Shown here in pieces: positions 1 through 7,198 of a DNA stretch of 64,000 bases; within the stretch, counting starts at the first letter, position 1; the number at the start of each line of letters is the position of its first letter. Below the pieces are notes generated by a model. It saw only the letters and a program-made list of their open reading frames with translations. It made no database searches and was not told where the DNA came from. Origin of the DNA: CAYSBE01 sp044337585 (lineage in GTDB: Bacteria > Bacteroidota > Bacteroidia > UKL13-3); NCBI GenBank assembly GCA_044337585.1, contig JBIINH010000002.1:1-64000 (forward strand), written 5' to 3'. A program made the translations under genes and the position numbers.

Positions 1-225
1 CTAATTTTTTACCAAGTTAATTTTGCTCATATCCCATTTTTCAAATTCCTTACCGAATCCATGAGTAAGCAATTGTTATCACCTTTATTAAGTGTGTGTG
101 CAGTGGTTAATCTTGGTTTGTTTTATCTGTATTTGAAGTTCAATTATTTGTATTCAGCACGTGGAGTAATTATGGCAACATTGATTTATGGTGTTGCAAT
201 ATTGACACTAAAATTTGCGCAATAA
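1..225 (+). CDS. C-terminal part of a membrane protein (5' end outside window)
   Basis: The open frame enters from the left edge in frame 1 and ends at TAA 223-225, giving 74 residues. It contains two hydrophobic stretches (about residues 29-43 and 54-70), separated by a short polar loop with Lys, Asn, Tyr and Arg, so it is the end of a multi-pass membrane protein. The family cannot be recognised from this tail. It is followed after 37 nt by tRNA-Ala. Confidence 0.6.
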   Translation, partial: LIFYQVNFAHIPFFKFLTESMSKQLLSPLLSVCAVVNLGLFYLYLKFNYLYSARGVIMATLIYGVAILTLKFAQ

Positions 226-262
226 TGCAATCTCACTATATTCGCACCTGATTTTTAAAAAA

Positions 263-336
263 GGGGGATTAGCTCATTTGGCTAGAGCGCTTCGCTGGCA
301 GTGAAGAGGTGATCGGTTCGAATCCGATATCCTCCA
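263..336 (+). tRNA. tRNA-Ala (anticodon GGC)
   Basis: A complete cloverleaf can be drawn. The acceptor stem pairs 263-269 with 329-335 and has one G-U pair. The D arm begins TAGCTC. The anticodon stem pairs 290-294 with 302-306 around the seven-base loop CTGGCAG, giving anticodon GGC at 297-299, which reads GCC/GCU alanine codons. The T arm pairs 312-316 with 324-328 around TTCGAAT. The discriminator base is A336; CCA is not encoded. A terminator follows at once. Confidence 0.95.
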
Positions 337-343
337 CAATTAT

Positions 344-370
344 AGACCGATATATTGTCGGTCTTTTTTA
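344..370 (+). terminator. Rho-independent terminator after tRNA-Ala
   Basis: Perfect 7-bp inverted repeat AGACCGA (344-350) / TCGGTCT (358-364) with a 7-nt loop, followed by a run of six T. It starts 7 nt after the tRNA and should end its transcript. Confidence 0.85.
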
Positions 371-385
371 TTTTAAAAAAGAATC

Positions 386-406
386 GGTGATCGGTTCGAT
401 CCCGAG
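386..406 (+). repeat. tRNA T-arm remnant (partial duplication of the tRNA-Ala 3' half)
   Basis: Fourteen bases, 386-399, are identical to 308-321 of the tRNA (end of variable loop, T-stem and start of T-loop). They are followed by CCCGAG, so four of five T-stem pairs can still form. No acceptor or anticodon arm is present, so it is not a functional tRNA. It could be a decayed tandem tRNA copy or the scar of an integration at the tRNA 3' end. Confidence 0.6.
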
Positions 407-456
407 GCTTCGGTGGCGGGTTAGAAATTATTAAATTGATAATCGGATAAAATATT

Positions 457-876
457 TTACGAGAAAATCCTGAGGTTGTTTCCATTCAATTCTGTTTTGT
501 ATTGGGTAAGCGGTTCAGATGCCGGTCCATTAACAACAGCTCCAGTAGTACTAAATACTGCGCCATGATTTGGGCAGCGAAATCGATTGTTATTTGCTTC
601 AAAATTTACAGTAGTGCCTTGATGCGTACATTTTGATGCTACAGCTATATAATTTCCGGCAGTTGTGCGGGCTACAATGGTGTTGTTAACCACACGTGAA
701 CCGCCATTGTTTTTTAGTGATGCATTTTCCGTAGCATTTAAATCAAGCGTGAAATCTACAGGTTGGCTATCGGTATCAGCATTGTCTTTCTTGCAGCCAA
801 TGGTGCATAATGACAAAAGCAGACCGGCTGCACTCATACCAGTTAAGGTTATAAATTTTCTTCTATCAATTTCCAT
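457..876 (-). CDS. Rieske [2Fe-2S] lipoprotein
   Basis: A 139-residue exported Rieske protein. The N-terminus has a DRRKFI twin-arginine-like motif, a hydrophobic stretch and a cysteine in TIGC (Cys28) that fits a lipobox, so export as a folded lipoprotein is likely. The cluster ligands are Cys83-x-His85 (CTHQG) and Cys101-x2-His104 (CPNHG), the standard Rieske spacing. The extra disulfide cysteines of cytochrome bc1 Rieske proteins are absent, which points to a small ferredoxin-type Rieske domain in periplasmic electron transfer. The redox partner is unknown. It lies 84 nt downstream of the Ddl fusion gene on the same strand. Confidence 0.85.
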   Translation of the reverse strand: MEIDRRKFITLTGMSAAGLLLSLCTIGCKKDNADTDSQPVDFTLDLNATENASLKNNGGSRVVNNTIVARTTAGNYIAVASKCTHQGTTVNFEANNNRFRCPNHGAVFSTTGAVVNGPASEPLTQYKTELNGNNLRIFS

Positions 877-960
877 ACTCGCTTAACGTCATTTGAATCA
901 CGAAGTTTTTTGCTTGCAATAATTTTACATATTTCAACTTATTGTAACAATCAACGCACC

Positions 961-3627
961 TTACTTACTTGCCCGTTCTTTTCCAAATTCCAAGATGCTG
1001 TCAATAAATTCATAAGGTTTATAATTATTAAGTGCACATTGATGAAAAATAGCAGTTGCAGGTGTCATACCGGGCAATGAATTTACTTCAATAAAAATAA
1101 CTTCTATTTTTGATTTGCTAAATATGCGCACAAAAGCATCAATGCGGCAATAGCCTTCCACTCCAAGCACTTTGGCTGCCTCTTTTAGTTTTTCTTGCAC
1201 CACTTTGCTTATCTGTTTTTGGTCGGCAGGTTTTCTTGCATAGCGCGCGGGAGTGATGTTTTGACCCTGACCCGCCAAAAATTTTTCTTCCAAACTCAAT
1301 ATCTCCGATTCGGCTAAGGTTTCGCTGGGCTCAAAGGTTTCGTATTGCAATTTTCCCTTGCGATAATGGGTAAGCATGCCGCCTGTTACTTCCAAAAAAT
1401 GTTTCGCTTTTCCTTTGTCAATAAACTGCTCTACCAGAAAATAGTCTTTTCTTGGAAACTCTTCCTTAGGTTTCAGTTGCAGATTTTTTGCCAACATCGC
1501 ATCAATTAAATCAGATGAGCGAAACACACCTGAGGCATAATGAATCAGTTCAGCACGGTTTTTAATTTTTTTCACCGCACTGCTACAGCCATCATCAGCG
1601 GGTTTGGCAATAAGTGGGTAACCAATGGCTTCGGCTTGTTGTATCAGTTTAGCTTCATTCTTTTTCCATGCATCTTTATATACCAACATATGCTCAGCAA
1701 CCATGAAGCCATGTTTTTTTAGCAACTTATTTGTTTCAAATTTATTGATGGTAATCTGCGAACTTGCTACACCGGAGCCGTTGTATGGAATATGAAGTTT
1801 ATTCAATTCTTTTTGTATAGTGCCATCCTCACCGGGTCTACCGTGCAAGGCTATAAAGACTGCATCGCAAAGTTTGCTCAACTCTTTGTAGGTTATTTTC
1901 TGAGGTTTGGCCAGGGCATGTTTGCTACCATAGCGCAACAAAATGTCTTTGCATTCAGTTGCAATTTTTTCAATGATGGTCGATTTTTGATAGCGCATTG
2001 CTTTTTCCTTAATATCATCAGCATTGTCTTTTAGCATGATGTTTATCGGGATCAAATGCAATTCATGGTGATTATCGTCACCTGTTATCAATACGGGGAA
2101 AGGTGCATATTTAGTTGAAGAAGCTAGTTTTTCATAAATATTTCGGCCACTTTCAACCGATATATGTCGCTCGGTACTGTATCCGCCCATCATCACAGCT
2201 ACACGTATTTTTTTTGTTGCTTGTTTTTTATGGTTGTCAATGGCATTATCCAATTTTTGTAACAACAAAGCTGTATGGTGATGCGTAGTTTGTGAAGCAA
2301 TGCGATCAGCAAGCGAGGTACGAATGATATAGGTTAAAAACTGAGAGGGATTTAATCCAATTTCGGCAGCCTGGTGAAAAAAGAAAGAAGACGGCATCAT
2401 GCCAGATGTGGTATTTGGATCGTTCAAAAAAATCTTTCCATCTTTATTGATAAATCCGTCAATACGTGCATACACATGAAAGTTGAAGAGGGTGAAAAGC
2501 TTTTGGCAAGCAATGCGTATCTCCTCAATATTTTTTTCAGGCAAATCAATTGGTGTAATTTTGCGGCTAAGGCCGGGTAAATATTTGCTGCGGTAGTCAA
2601 AAACTTCTTTGCCTTTTACAATTTCGGTAGGAGGGAGTGCTATGGCTTTGCCTTCATCATTTTTTATAACAATACAACTGAATTCACGACCTTCAATAAA
2701 TGATTCTATCAGACATTCCGATTCGCTGTAGTATCCTTCGAGTTCAATTTCCTTTGACTTCTTAAATTCTTTTTCAAATGCAGCATACAAATCATCGGGG
2801 TGGTAAATAACTTGATTGTTAAGTATGCAAGGCAAACCAATACCTTCTTTTACATCAGTAATTTTTTGCAGCAATGCGATGCGTGTTTTATAATCAGCCT
2901 TAGTCCATTCGGCAGCTTTTATACGGTTGATAAAAAATGCATGGTTCACTGCTTGTTCAAAAGCCGATTGGCTATCCAATGCAATCACACTTACGCCAAC
3001 CGATGAGCCTTGATTGGCAGGTTTTACCACGCACTGTGAATCAAATTGTTTTTTTGCTTCAGCAAACAACTGCTTCCGATTTTGCGTCATCCAAGCTTTT
3101 TTGGAAATGGTAAATGTATTTGGAGCCGGAAATCCGGAAGCAGCCATCAACTGCTTTTGCACCCGTTTATTCATGCCCAAAGCAGAGGGCAATATGCCCG
3201 AACCTGTATAGGGGATATTTAGCCATTCCAACAAGCCTTGTATGGTGCCATCTTCACCAAATTGCCCATGCAGTGCTAAAAAGGCAATATCAATTTTTGA
3301 TTTTAGCTCATCATGAGACAATACCTTGCCAAGTTTTTTTGCCATTGCCAACCCATTGTCTTTGTGGGCCGATTTCACATTTTCGGCATACAATTGTATC
3401 GGGTGTTTGCTGTTTTTAATAAATGCAACCGGAGGGTAAAAATCCCTAATGCTACCTTTATAGATTAGGTGCCAATCTAATTCGATAAACCGATTGAAAC
3501 TATCAACAAAAATGGGAACGGCTTGAAACAGGTTTTTATCAAGATTGTCATATACTGTACGGCCTCCAGCAAAGCTAACTTCACGTTCGCGGGAGTTGCC
3601 TCCAAAAAATACACCTACTTTTATCAT
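961..3627 (-). CDS. Tandem D-alanine--D-alanine ligase fusion (two Ddl/ATP-grasp modules)
   Basis: 888 residues, about 2.5 times a normal Ddl. Two complete Ddl-like modules are visible. Module 1 (about 1-440) has GGNSREREVSF at 9-19, HGQFGEDG at 120-127, KPANQGSSVGV at 202-212, a DYRSKY omega-loop motif near 344-349 and a C-terminal NDPNTTSGM. Module 2 (about 472-888) has GGYSTERHIS at 481-490, HGRPGEDG at 595-602, KPADDGCSSAV at 675-685 and EVNSLPGMT at 847-855. The usual metal-binding Glu of module 1 is Asp (402-405 reads NDPN), while module 2 keeps EVN but lacks the DYxxKY loop. Ddl joins two D-Ala for peptidoglycan; whether both halves are active is unknown. A -7 promoter element lies just upstream. 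Confidence 0.85.
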   Translation of the reverse strand: MIKVGVFFGGNSREREVSFAGGRTVYDNLDKNLFQAVPIFVDSFNRFIELDWHLIYKGSIRDFYPPVAFIKNSKHPIQLYAENVKSAHKDNGLAMAKKLGKVLSHDELKSKIDIAFLALHGQFGEDGTIQGLLEWLNIPYTGSGILPSALGMNKRVQKQLMAASGFPAPNTFTISKKAWMTQNRKQLFAEAKKQFDSQCVVKPANQGSSVGVSVIALDSQSAFEQAVNHAFFINRIKAAEWTKADYKTRIALLQKITDVKEGIGLPCILNNQVIYHPDDLYAAFEKEFKKSKEIELEGYYSESECLIESFIEGREFSCIVIKNDEGKAIALPPTEIVKGKEVFDYRSKYLPGLSRKITPIDLPEKNIEEIRIACQKLFTLFNFHVYARIDGFINKDGKIFLNDPNTTSGMMPSSFFFHQAAEIGLNPSQFLTYIIRTSLADRIASQTTHHHTALLLQKLDNAIDNHKKQATKKIRVAVMMGGYSTERHISVESGRNIYEKLASSTKYAPFPVLITGDDNHHELHLIPINIMLKDNADDIKEKAMRYQKSTIIEKIATECKDILLRYGSKHALAKPQKITYKELSKLCDAVFIALHGRPGEDGTIQKELNKLHIPYNGSGVASSQITINKFETNKLLKKHGFMVAEHMLVYKDAWKKNEAKLIQQAEAIGYPLIAKPADDGCSSAVKKIKNRAELIHYASGVFRSSDLIDAMLAKNLQLKPKEEFPRKDYFLVEQFIDKGKAKHFLEVTGGMLTHYRKGKLQYETFEPSETLAESEILSLEEKFLAGQGQNITPARYARKPADQKQISKVVQEKLKEAAKVLGVEGYCRIDAFVRIFSKSKIEVIFIEVNSLPGMTPATAIFHQCALNNYKPYEFIDSILEFGKERASK

Positions 3628-3651
3628 GGTTTAGCAATTGAAATATGGAAA

Positions 3652-3659
3652 CAAATATA
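3652..3659 (-). promoter_or_regulatory. Bacteroidota -7 element (TATATTTG) for the Ddl fusion
   Basis: On the minus strand a perfect TAnnTTTG lies 24 nt before the ATG of the Ddl fusion. No good TTTG -33 element is seen at the usual 19-21 nt upstream. Confidence 0.5.
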
Positions 3660-3778
3660 CTCATGCTTGAAAACGCTATTAGGTTTATTGTTCACAAGTT
3701 TTGGCATGGTGTATGCTTTTGTTCATATAATAATTTAATTTTACCCCGTTTTAGTGCTTAAATAAATCCAACAGAGTT

Positions 3779-4279
3779 ATGAAAAAACTAGTATTATCCT
3801 TGGCTTTGGTTTTCACCATATTTGCTTTACAAGCTCAACAAAGGCAAACAATGCCTGAAATAAGTTTGAAAGATGTAAATGGCAAGAATGTGAATGTTGG
3901 TGACTATAGCCGTAGTGGAAAAATCACAATCATCAGTTTTTGGGCTACCTGGTGCACACCATGCAAAAAGGAATTATCAAATATTAATGATTTGCTTGAC
4001 GAGTGGCAGAAAAAATATGATTTGGAGTTGGTGGCTGTTTCTACGGACAATTCAAGAAATGTACCTAAGGTAAAACCATTTGTGGAAGGACAGGGATGGG
4101 AGTTTGCTTGTTTGCTTGATGTAAATGAAGACTTGAAACGTGCTTTGAATGCGCCAATTATTCCTTTCACCGTATTGCTTGATAAAAATGGGGTAATTGT
4201 ATATACCCACACTGGATACGTAGAAGGCGATGAATTTATATTAGAAGAAAAAATTAAAGAATTGGTGGCAAAGCCATAA
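3779..4279 (+). CDS. TlpA/ResA-like thiol-disulfide oxidoreductase
   Basis: 166 residues with a Sec signal peptide (about 1-20, ending FALQAQ) and a thioredoxin fold. The active site is WCTPC (Cys59 and Cys62) in the context FWATWCTPCKKEL, typical of periplasmic TlpA/ResA proteins that reduce cytochrome c apoproteins or other exported thiols. The cis-proline is in the segment IIPFTVLLDKNG. The gene stands alone, divergent from the Ddl fusion. A TAATTTTA box at 3736-3743 may be its -7 element, but the match is imperfect. Confidence 0.88.
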   Translation: MKKLVLSLALVFTIFALQAQQRQTMPEISLKDVNGKNVNVGDYSRSGKITIISFWATWCTPCKKELSNINDLLDEWQKKYDLELVAVSTDNSRNVPKVKPFVEGQGWEFACLLDVNEDLKRALNAPIIPFTVLLDKNGVIVYTHTGYVEGDEFILEEKIKELVAKP

Positions 4280-4462
4280 TCAAAGAAAAGCTAGTTCGGC
4301 AGTTTTTTTATGGTTAAAGTTCTAAAAAGATGGCTGGTCAAAAATTCATGTATTAAGAAATGGCATTGATTCATTTGCTATAATAAATCATCGATTCATT
4401 CCCATTTGCCTCTTAAATCTTTATCTTATATCTAACCTAAGAACCTTAAACCCAAAACTTAT

Positions 4463-4504
4463 AATTCATAACTCATAATTCATAACTCACAACTCATAAC
4501 TCAA
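4463..4504. repeat. Degenerate heptamer tandem repeat (AAYTCAY x6)
   Basis: Six consecutive 7-nt units: AATTCAT, AACTCAT, AATTCAT, AACTCAC, AACTCAT, AACTCAA. The tract ends 5 nt before the stop codon of pcm, in the 230-nt gap between the convergent 3' ends of the thioredoxin gene and pcm. The rest of this gap (4280-4462) shows no gene and no clear terminator. A related TTCA-containing heptamer tract precedes eno at 44826-44872. Confidence 0.85.
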
Positions 4505-4509
4505 ATAAA

Positions 4510-5163
4510 CTATTTCCACCCTTGCTCGCCCAATAGCGGTACAAAAGCAAAGTCGCTCAATTCAATTTCTTCAAAATCAGTAGGGCCTTTTCTTACCACT
4601 GTAATCATTTTCTGCTTTTGCAAATTGCCAACCGGAATTACCAATATGCCGCCAATTTTCAATTGTTGTTTCAATATCTCTGGAATAATGGGTGCCCCAG
4701 CTGTGACAATAATTTTGTCATAAGGTGCATGTAAAGCCCAACCATTGGTTCCATCACCACACGTTAAAATAGGTTTGTAACCTAAAAAAGTAAGCATCTT
4801 TTGTGCTTTTAAAGATAGTTTTTCAATGCGTTCAATGCTGTAAACGTTTGCACCCATTGCTAATAAAACAGCTGCTTGATATCCCGATCCTGTACCAATT
4901 TCAAGAATCTTATCGCCTTTTTTAACATGCAATACCTGTGTTTGAAAAGCAACGGTATACGGTTGAGAAATGGTTTGCCCTTCGCCAATTGGAAAAGCTT
5001 TGTCTTCATAGGCATGTGATTGGAAGGTAGAAGTAAAAAAATAATGTCGAGGAATTTCCATCATTGCTGCAAGCACAGCTTGGTCGTAAATTCCTTTTTG
5101 TTGCAAAAGTGCTATCAGCTTTTTGCGTTCGCCTTTTTGTTTATAGTCGTCTTTTAACACCAA
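4510..5163 (-). CDS. pcm: Protein-L-isoaspartate O-methyltransferase
   Basis: 217 residues, the normal length. It transfers a methyl group from S-adenosylmethionine to L-isoaspartyl residues of damaged proteins, starting their repair. The N-terminal part carries the substrate-side motif around FPIGEGQTISQPYTVAF. The SAM-binding motif is LEIGTGSGYQAAVL, followed by an acidic position in SIER and the motif GDGTNGW. The C-terminal segment VTAGAP with IGGILVIPVG matches the family. It is a cytoplasmic single gene, divergent from the Gfo/Idh-like gene. Confidence 0.92.
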   Translation of the reverse strand: MVLKDDYKQKGERKKLIALLQQKGIYDQAVLAAMMEIPRHYFFTSTFQSHAYEDKAFPIGEGQTISQPYTVAFQTQVLHVKKGDKILEIGTGSGYQAAVLLAMGANVYSIERIEKLSLKAQKMLTFLGYKPILTCGDGTNGWALHAPYDKIIVTAGAPIIPEILKQQLKIGGILVIPVGNLQKQKMITVVRKGPTDFEEIELSDFAFVPLLGEQGWK

Positions 5164-5230
5164 CGCAAATTAGGATATCCCTAGCCGGTTTACATTTCAT
5201 TTTCACACATCGGAGGGTGACACAAAAGTT

Positions 5231-5257
5231 AAAGTGTATATTTTTATAGGACACTTT
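5231..5257. promoter_or_regulatory. Inverted repeat in the pcm / Gfo-Idh divergent region (possible operator)
   Basis: AAAGTGT (5231-5237) and ACACTTT (5251-5257) are a perfect 7-bp inverted repeat separated by 13 AT-rich bases. It lies in the 164-nt divergent intergenic region and is not followed by a T-run, so an operator is more likely than a terminator. The regulator is unknown. Confidence 0.35.
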
Positions 5258-5327
5258 TCGCCTGAGCTGCATTTTCGTGAATAAGTGTTCTGTCATATAT
5301 GTTCTTCGCTTCCTATTTTTGATGTGC

Positions 5328-6281
5328 ATGACAGTAATTAAAATCGGTCTTGTTGGCTCAAATGAATCCATACGCAAACATGCCCGCATGTTTCAGCATA
5401 TAAGCGGTTATGAGCTTACGGGAATTTATGATCACCAGCAAAACGAGGCCCATGCTATCGGTAAAGAATTTAATATTCTTGTATTTGATAGCCTTCAAAA
5501 AATTATTGAAGCTTCCGATGCACTTGATATTCTGACCCCTGTGGGTATGCATTATAAATATGCCTCACAAGCATTGATGCATTCTCGACATGTGCTATTA
5601 AGTGGGATTATTTCAGAAGACATAAGGGAAGCAAGGCAACTCAATGATTTAGCTATTGAGGCGCAAGTGAACCTAAAAGTATTACAAGAAGATAAACTTC
5701 ATCCTGAGGTAAAAAAAATAAAAAGACTAAGTAAGCGTCCTGTATATATAGAGTTAAATCGTTTTCAAAACAAAGTGCTGAGCATATCAAACGATTCATT
5801 AATATTTGGTGCCTTGCTCAATGACCTTGAATTGTTGACATATATCACAGGTTCTAATATTAGAAAAGTGACAGCCAATGCCACACAATTGTTTAATGAT
5901 TTTGTAGACTTTGTTAACGTTAGACTTGAGTTTGAAAATGGCTGCACTTGCAATATTAACTGTGGCAATTTTGAAAATGGACAAAATAGCAATATGCGTA
6001 TTTTCCAAAAATCGGAGTGTATTCGCTTAGATTTAGAAACCTACCAAATTACCAAATTAATAAAAACAGACTTAGGCGAACTTGCAGAAGTGCCTTATCC
6101 AGCATCACGTATTAAGCAAGAAGATTTGCTTGCAGAAGAATTGGCCGAATTTGCTGAAGCTGTGCATAACCGCAAACGAACTACCCAAGATGTATATCAA
6201 GCATATCAATCATTAAAAGTAGCTCATCAGATTATTGAGAAATTCCATCCTAGTACCTTGTTTGATGTAGGGATGGTATAA
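5328..6281 (+). CDS. Gfo/Idh/MocA-like protein, probably without dehydrogenase activity
   Basis: About 317 residues from the ATG at 5328. The frame is open upstream to 5277, but the Rossmann strand starts at TVIKIGLVGS, so the later start fits best (5322 is also possible). The N-terminal NAD-binding half and C-terminal alpha/beta half of the family are recognisable. The usual catalytic-lysine motif EKP is replaced by SGIISED, and the conserved histidine motif HDLDLL reads LNDLELL. Both catalytic positions of the classic sugar dehydrogenases therefore seem lost, suggesting a binding, regulatory or diverged role. The lipoprotein and sugar-transferase genes follow on the same strand, so a link to surface polysaccharide is inferred. 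Confidence 0.75.
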   Translation: MTVIKIGLVGSNESIRKHARMFQHISGYELTGIYDHQQNEAHAIGKEFNILVFDSLQKIIEASDALDILTPVGMHYKYASQALMHSRHVLLSGIISEDIREARQLNDLAIEAQVNLKVLQEDKLHPEVKKIKRLSKRPVYIELNRFQNKVLSISNDSLIFGALLNDLELLTYITGSNIRKVTANATQLFNDFVDFVNVRLEFENGCTCNINCGNFENGQNSNMRIFQKSECIRLDLETYQITKLIKTDLGELAEVPYPASRIKQEDLLAEELAEFAEAVHNRKRTTQDVYQAYQSLKVAHQIIEKFHPSTLFDVGMV

Positions 6282-6307
6282 AAAAATAGTATGTTTGCTA
6301 CGCAATT

Positions 6308-7198
6308 ATGAGTTCAAACCGAAGTTTACTATTTAGTTTTATTATTGCTTCAGTAGCTTTTTTAGGTTGCGAGTTTTCTGATAAAGAAGAGGCAACTGTT
6401 GCAGCATATGTACACGTACCATCTCTTCAAATGCAAACGCCAATTGATGGCTCACAAGGCTCAAATACACATCAGTTTGAGGATGTATGGGTGTTTGCCA
6501 ACAATACATTTATAGGAAGCTATGGTGTTCCTGCTACTATCCCAATTCCAGTTTCGGGTGATGTAAACTTAAGATTTGAAGCAGGAGTGAAAAAAAGCGG
6601 ACAAGAATACGAGCGCATCATTTACCCATTGATGAAATCATCATCAGGTAAAATGTTCTTAACACCAAATGTAGTTGATACCATCGTACCCAAATTCCAA
6701 TTTTTTGAAAACAGTGTATTTGCCTTTATAGAAGATTACGACCGTATTGGAACCAAGTTTATTATCAATCCATTGTACTCTGGACAGGGGGATACTATTA
6801 TTCGATTTCAAGGAGCTGATGCACGGGAAAGTGGTAAAAATTCTGCCCGTGTTCTGATACGACCGGGAAGTACCGTTTTTCAAATGTACACCTCTGATGA
6901 ATACACATTGCCAGGCTTCAATCAACCTGTATTTTTAGAGATGGATTTTAATGCAAATCTTCAGTTAGTCATAGGATACTATTACCAGGAGCCCAATCAG
7001 CCATCAAGTGCTGCGACAGAAATTATCAGGTTGGCCCCAACAAATGGGGAATGGAGAAAGATTTACCTTGCCTTAAATCAAGAAATTGCACCCCGTCCGC
7101 CAAATACTCAATTTAAATTTTATGTTGGACTATTTAAAAGTGCCGACTTTGTAGCAGATGTAAGATTAGATAATATAAAACTTGTTTACCTTGATTAG
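6308..7198 (+). CDS. Hypothetical lipoprotein
   Basis: 296 residues. The N-terminal signal ends in the lipobox FLGC (Cys21), followed by an acidic start of the mature protein (EFSDKEE), as in surface or outer-membrane lipoproteins of Bacteroidota. The body is rich in beta-strand-type sequence and resembles a jelly-roll or carbohydrate-binding fold, but no family could be named. It starts 26 nt after the Gfo/Idh-like gene and its 3' end overlaps the start of the sugar transferase gene, so the three are probably co-transcribed and related to envelope glycan work (inference). Confidence 0.7.
   Translation: MSSNRSLLFSFIIASVAFLGCEFSDKEEATVAAYVHVPSLQMQTPIDGSQGSNTHQFEDVWVFANNTFIGSYGVPATIPIPVSGDVNLRFEAGVKKSGQEYERIIYPLMKSSSGKMFLTPNVVDTIVPKFQFFENSVFAFIEDYDRIGTKFIINPLYSGQGDTIIRFQGADARESGKNSARVLIRPGSTVFQMYTSDEYTLPGFNQPVFLEMDFNANLQLVIGYYYQEPNQPSSAATEIIRLAPTNGEWRKIYLALNQEIAPRPPNTQFKFYVGLFKSADFVADVRLDNIKLVYLD

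Noticed and set aside
282..485. A 67-residue minus-strand reading frame across the tRNA
   Set aside because: It is the antisense of the tRNA-Ala, its terminator and the T-arm remnant; the translated C-terminus comes from tRNA sequence, a well-known false ORF.
4463..4504. Heptamer tract considered as CRISPR-like array
   Set aside because: Units are 7 nt with no spacers and no cas genes; it is a simple tandem repeat.
5141..5389. Minus-strand frame between pcm and the Gfo/Idh-like gene
   Set aside because: It runs through the divergent promoter region and the start of the Gfo/Idh-like gene, and its composition is not protein-like.
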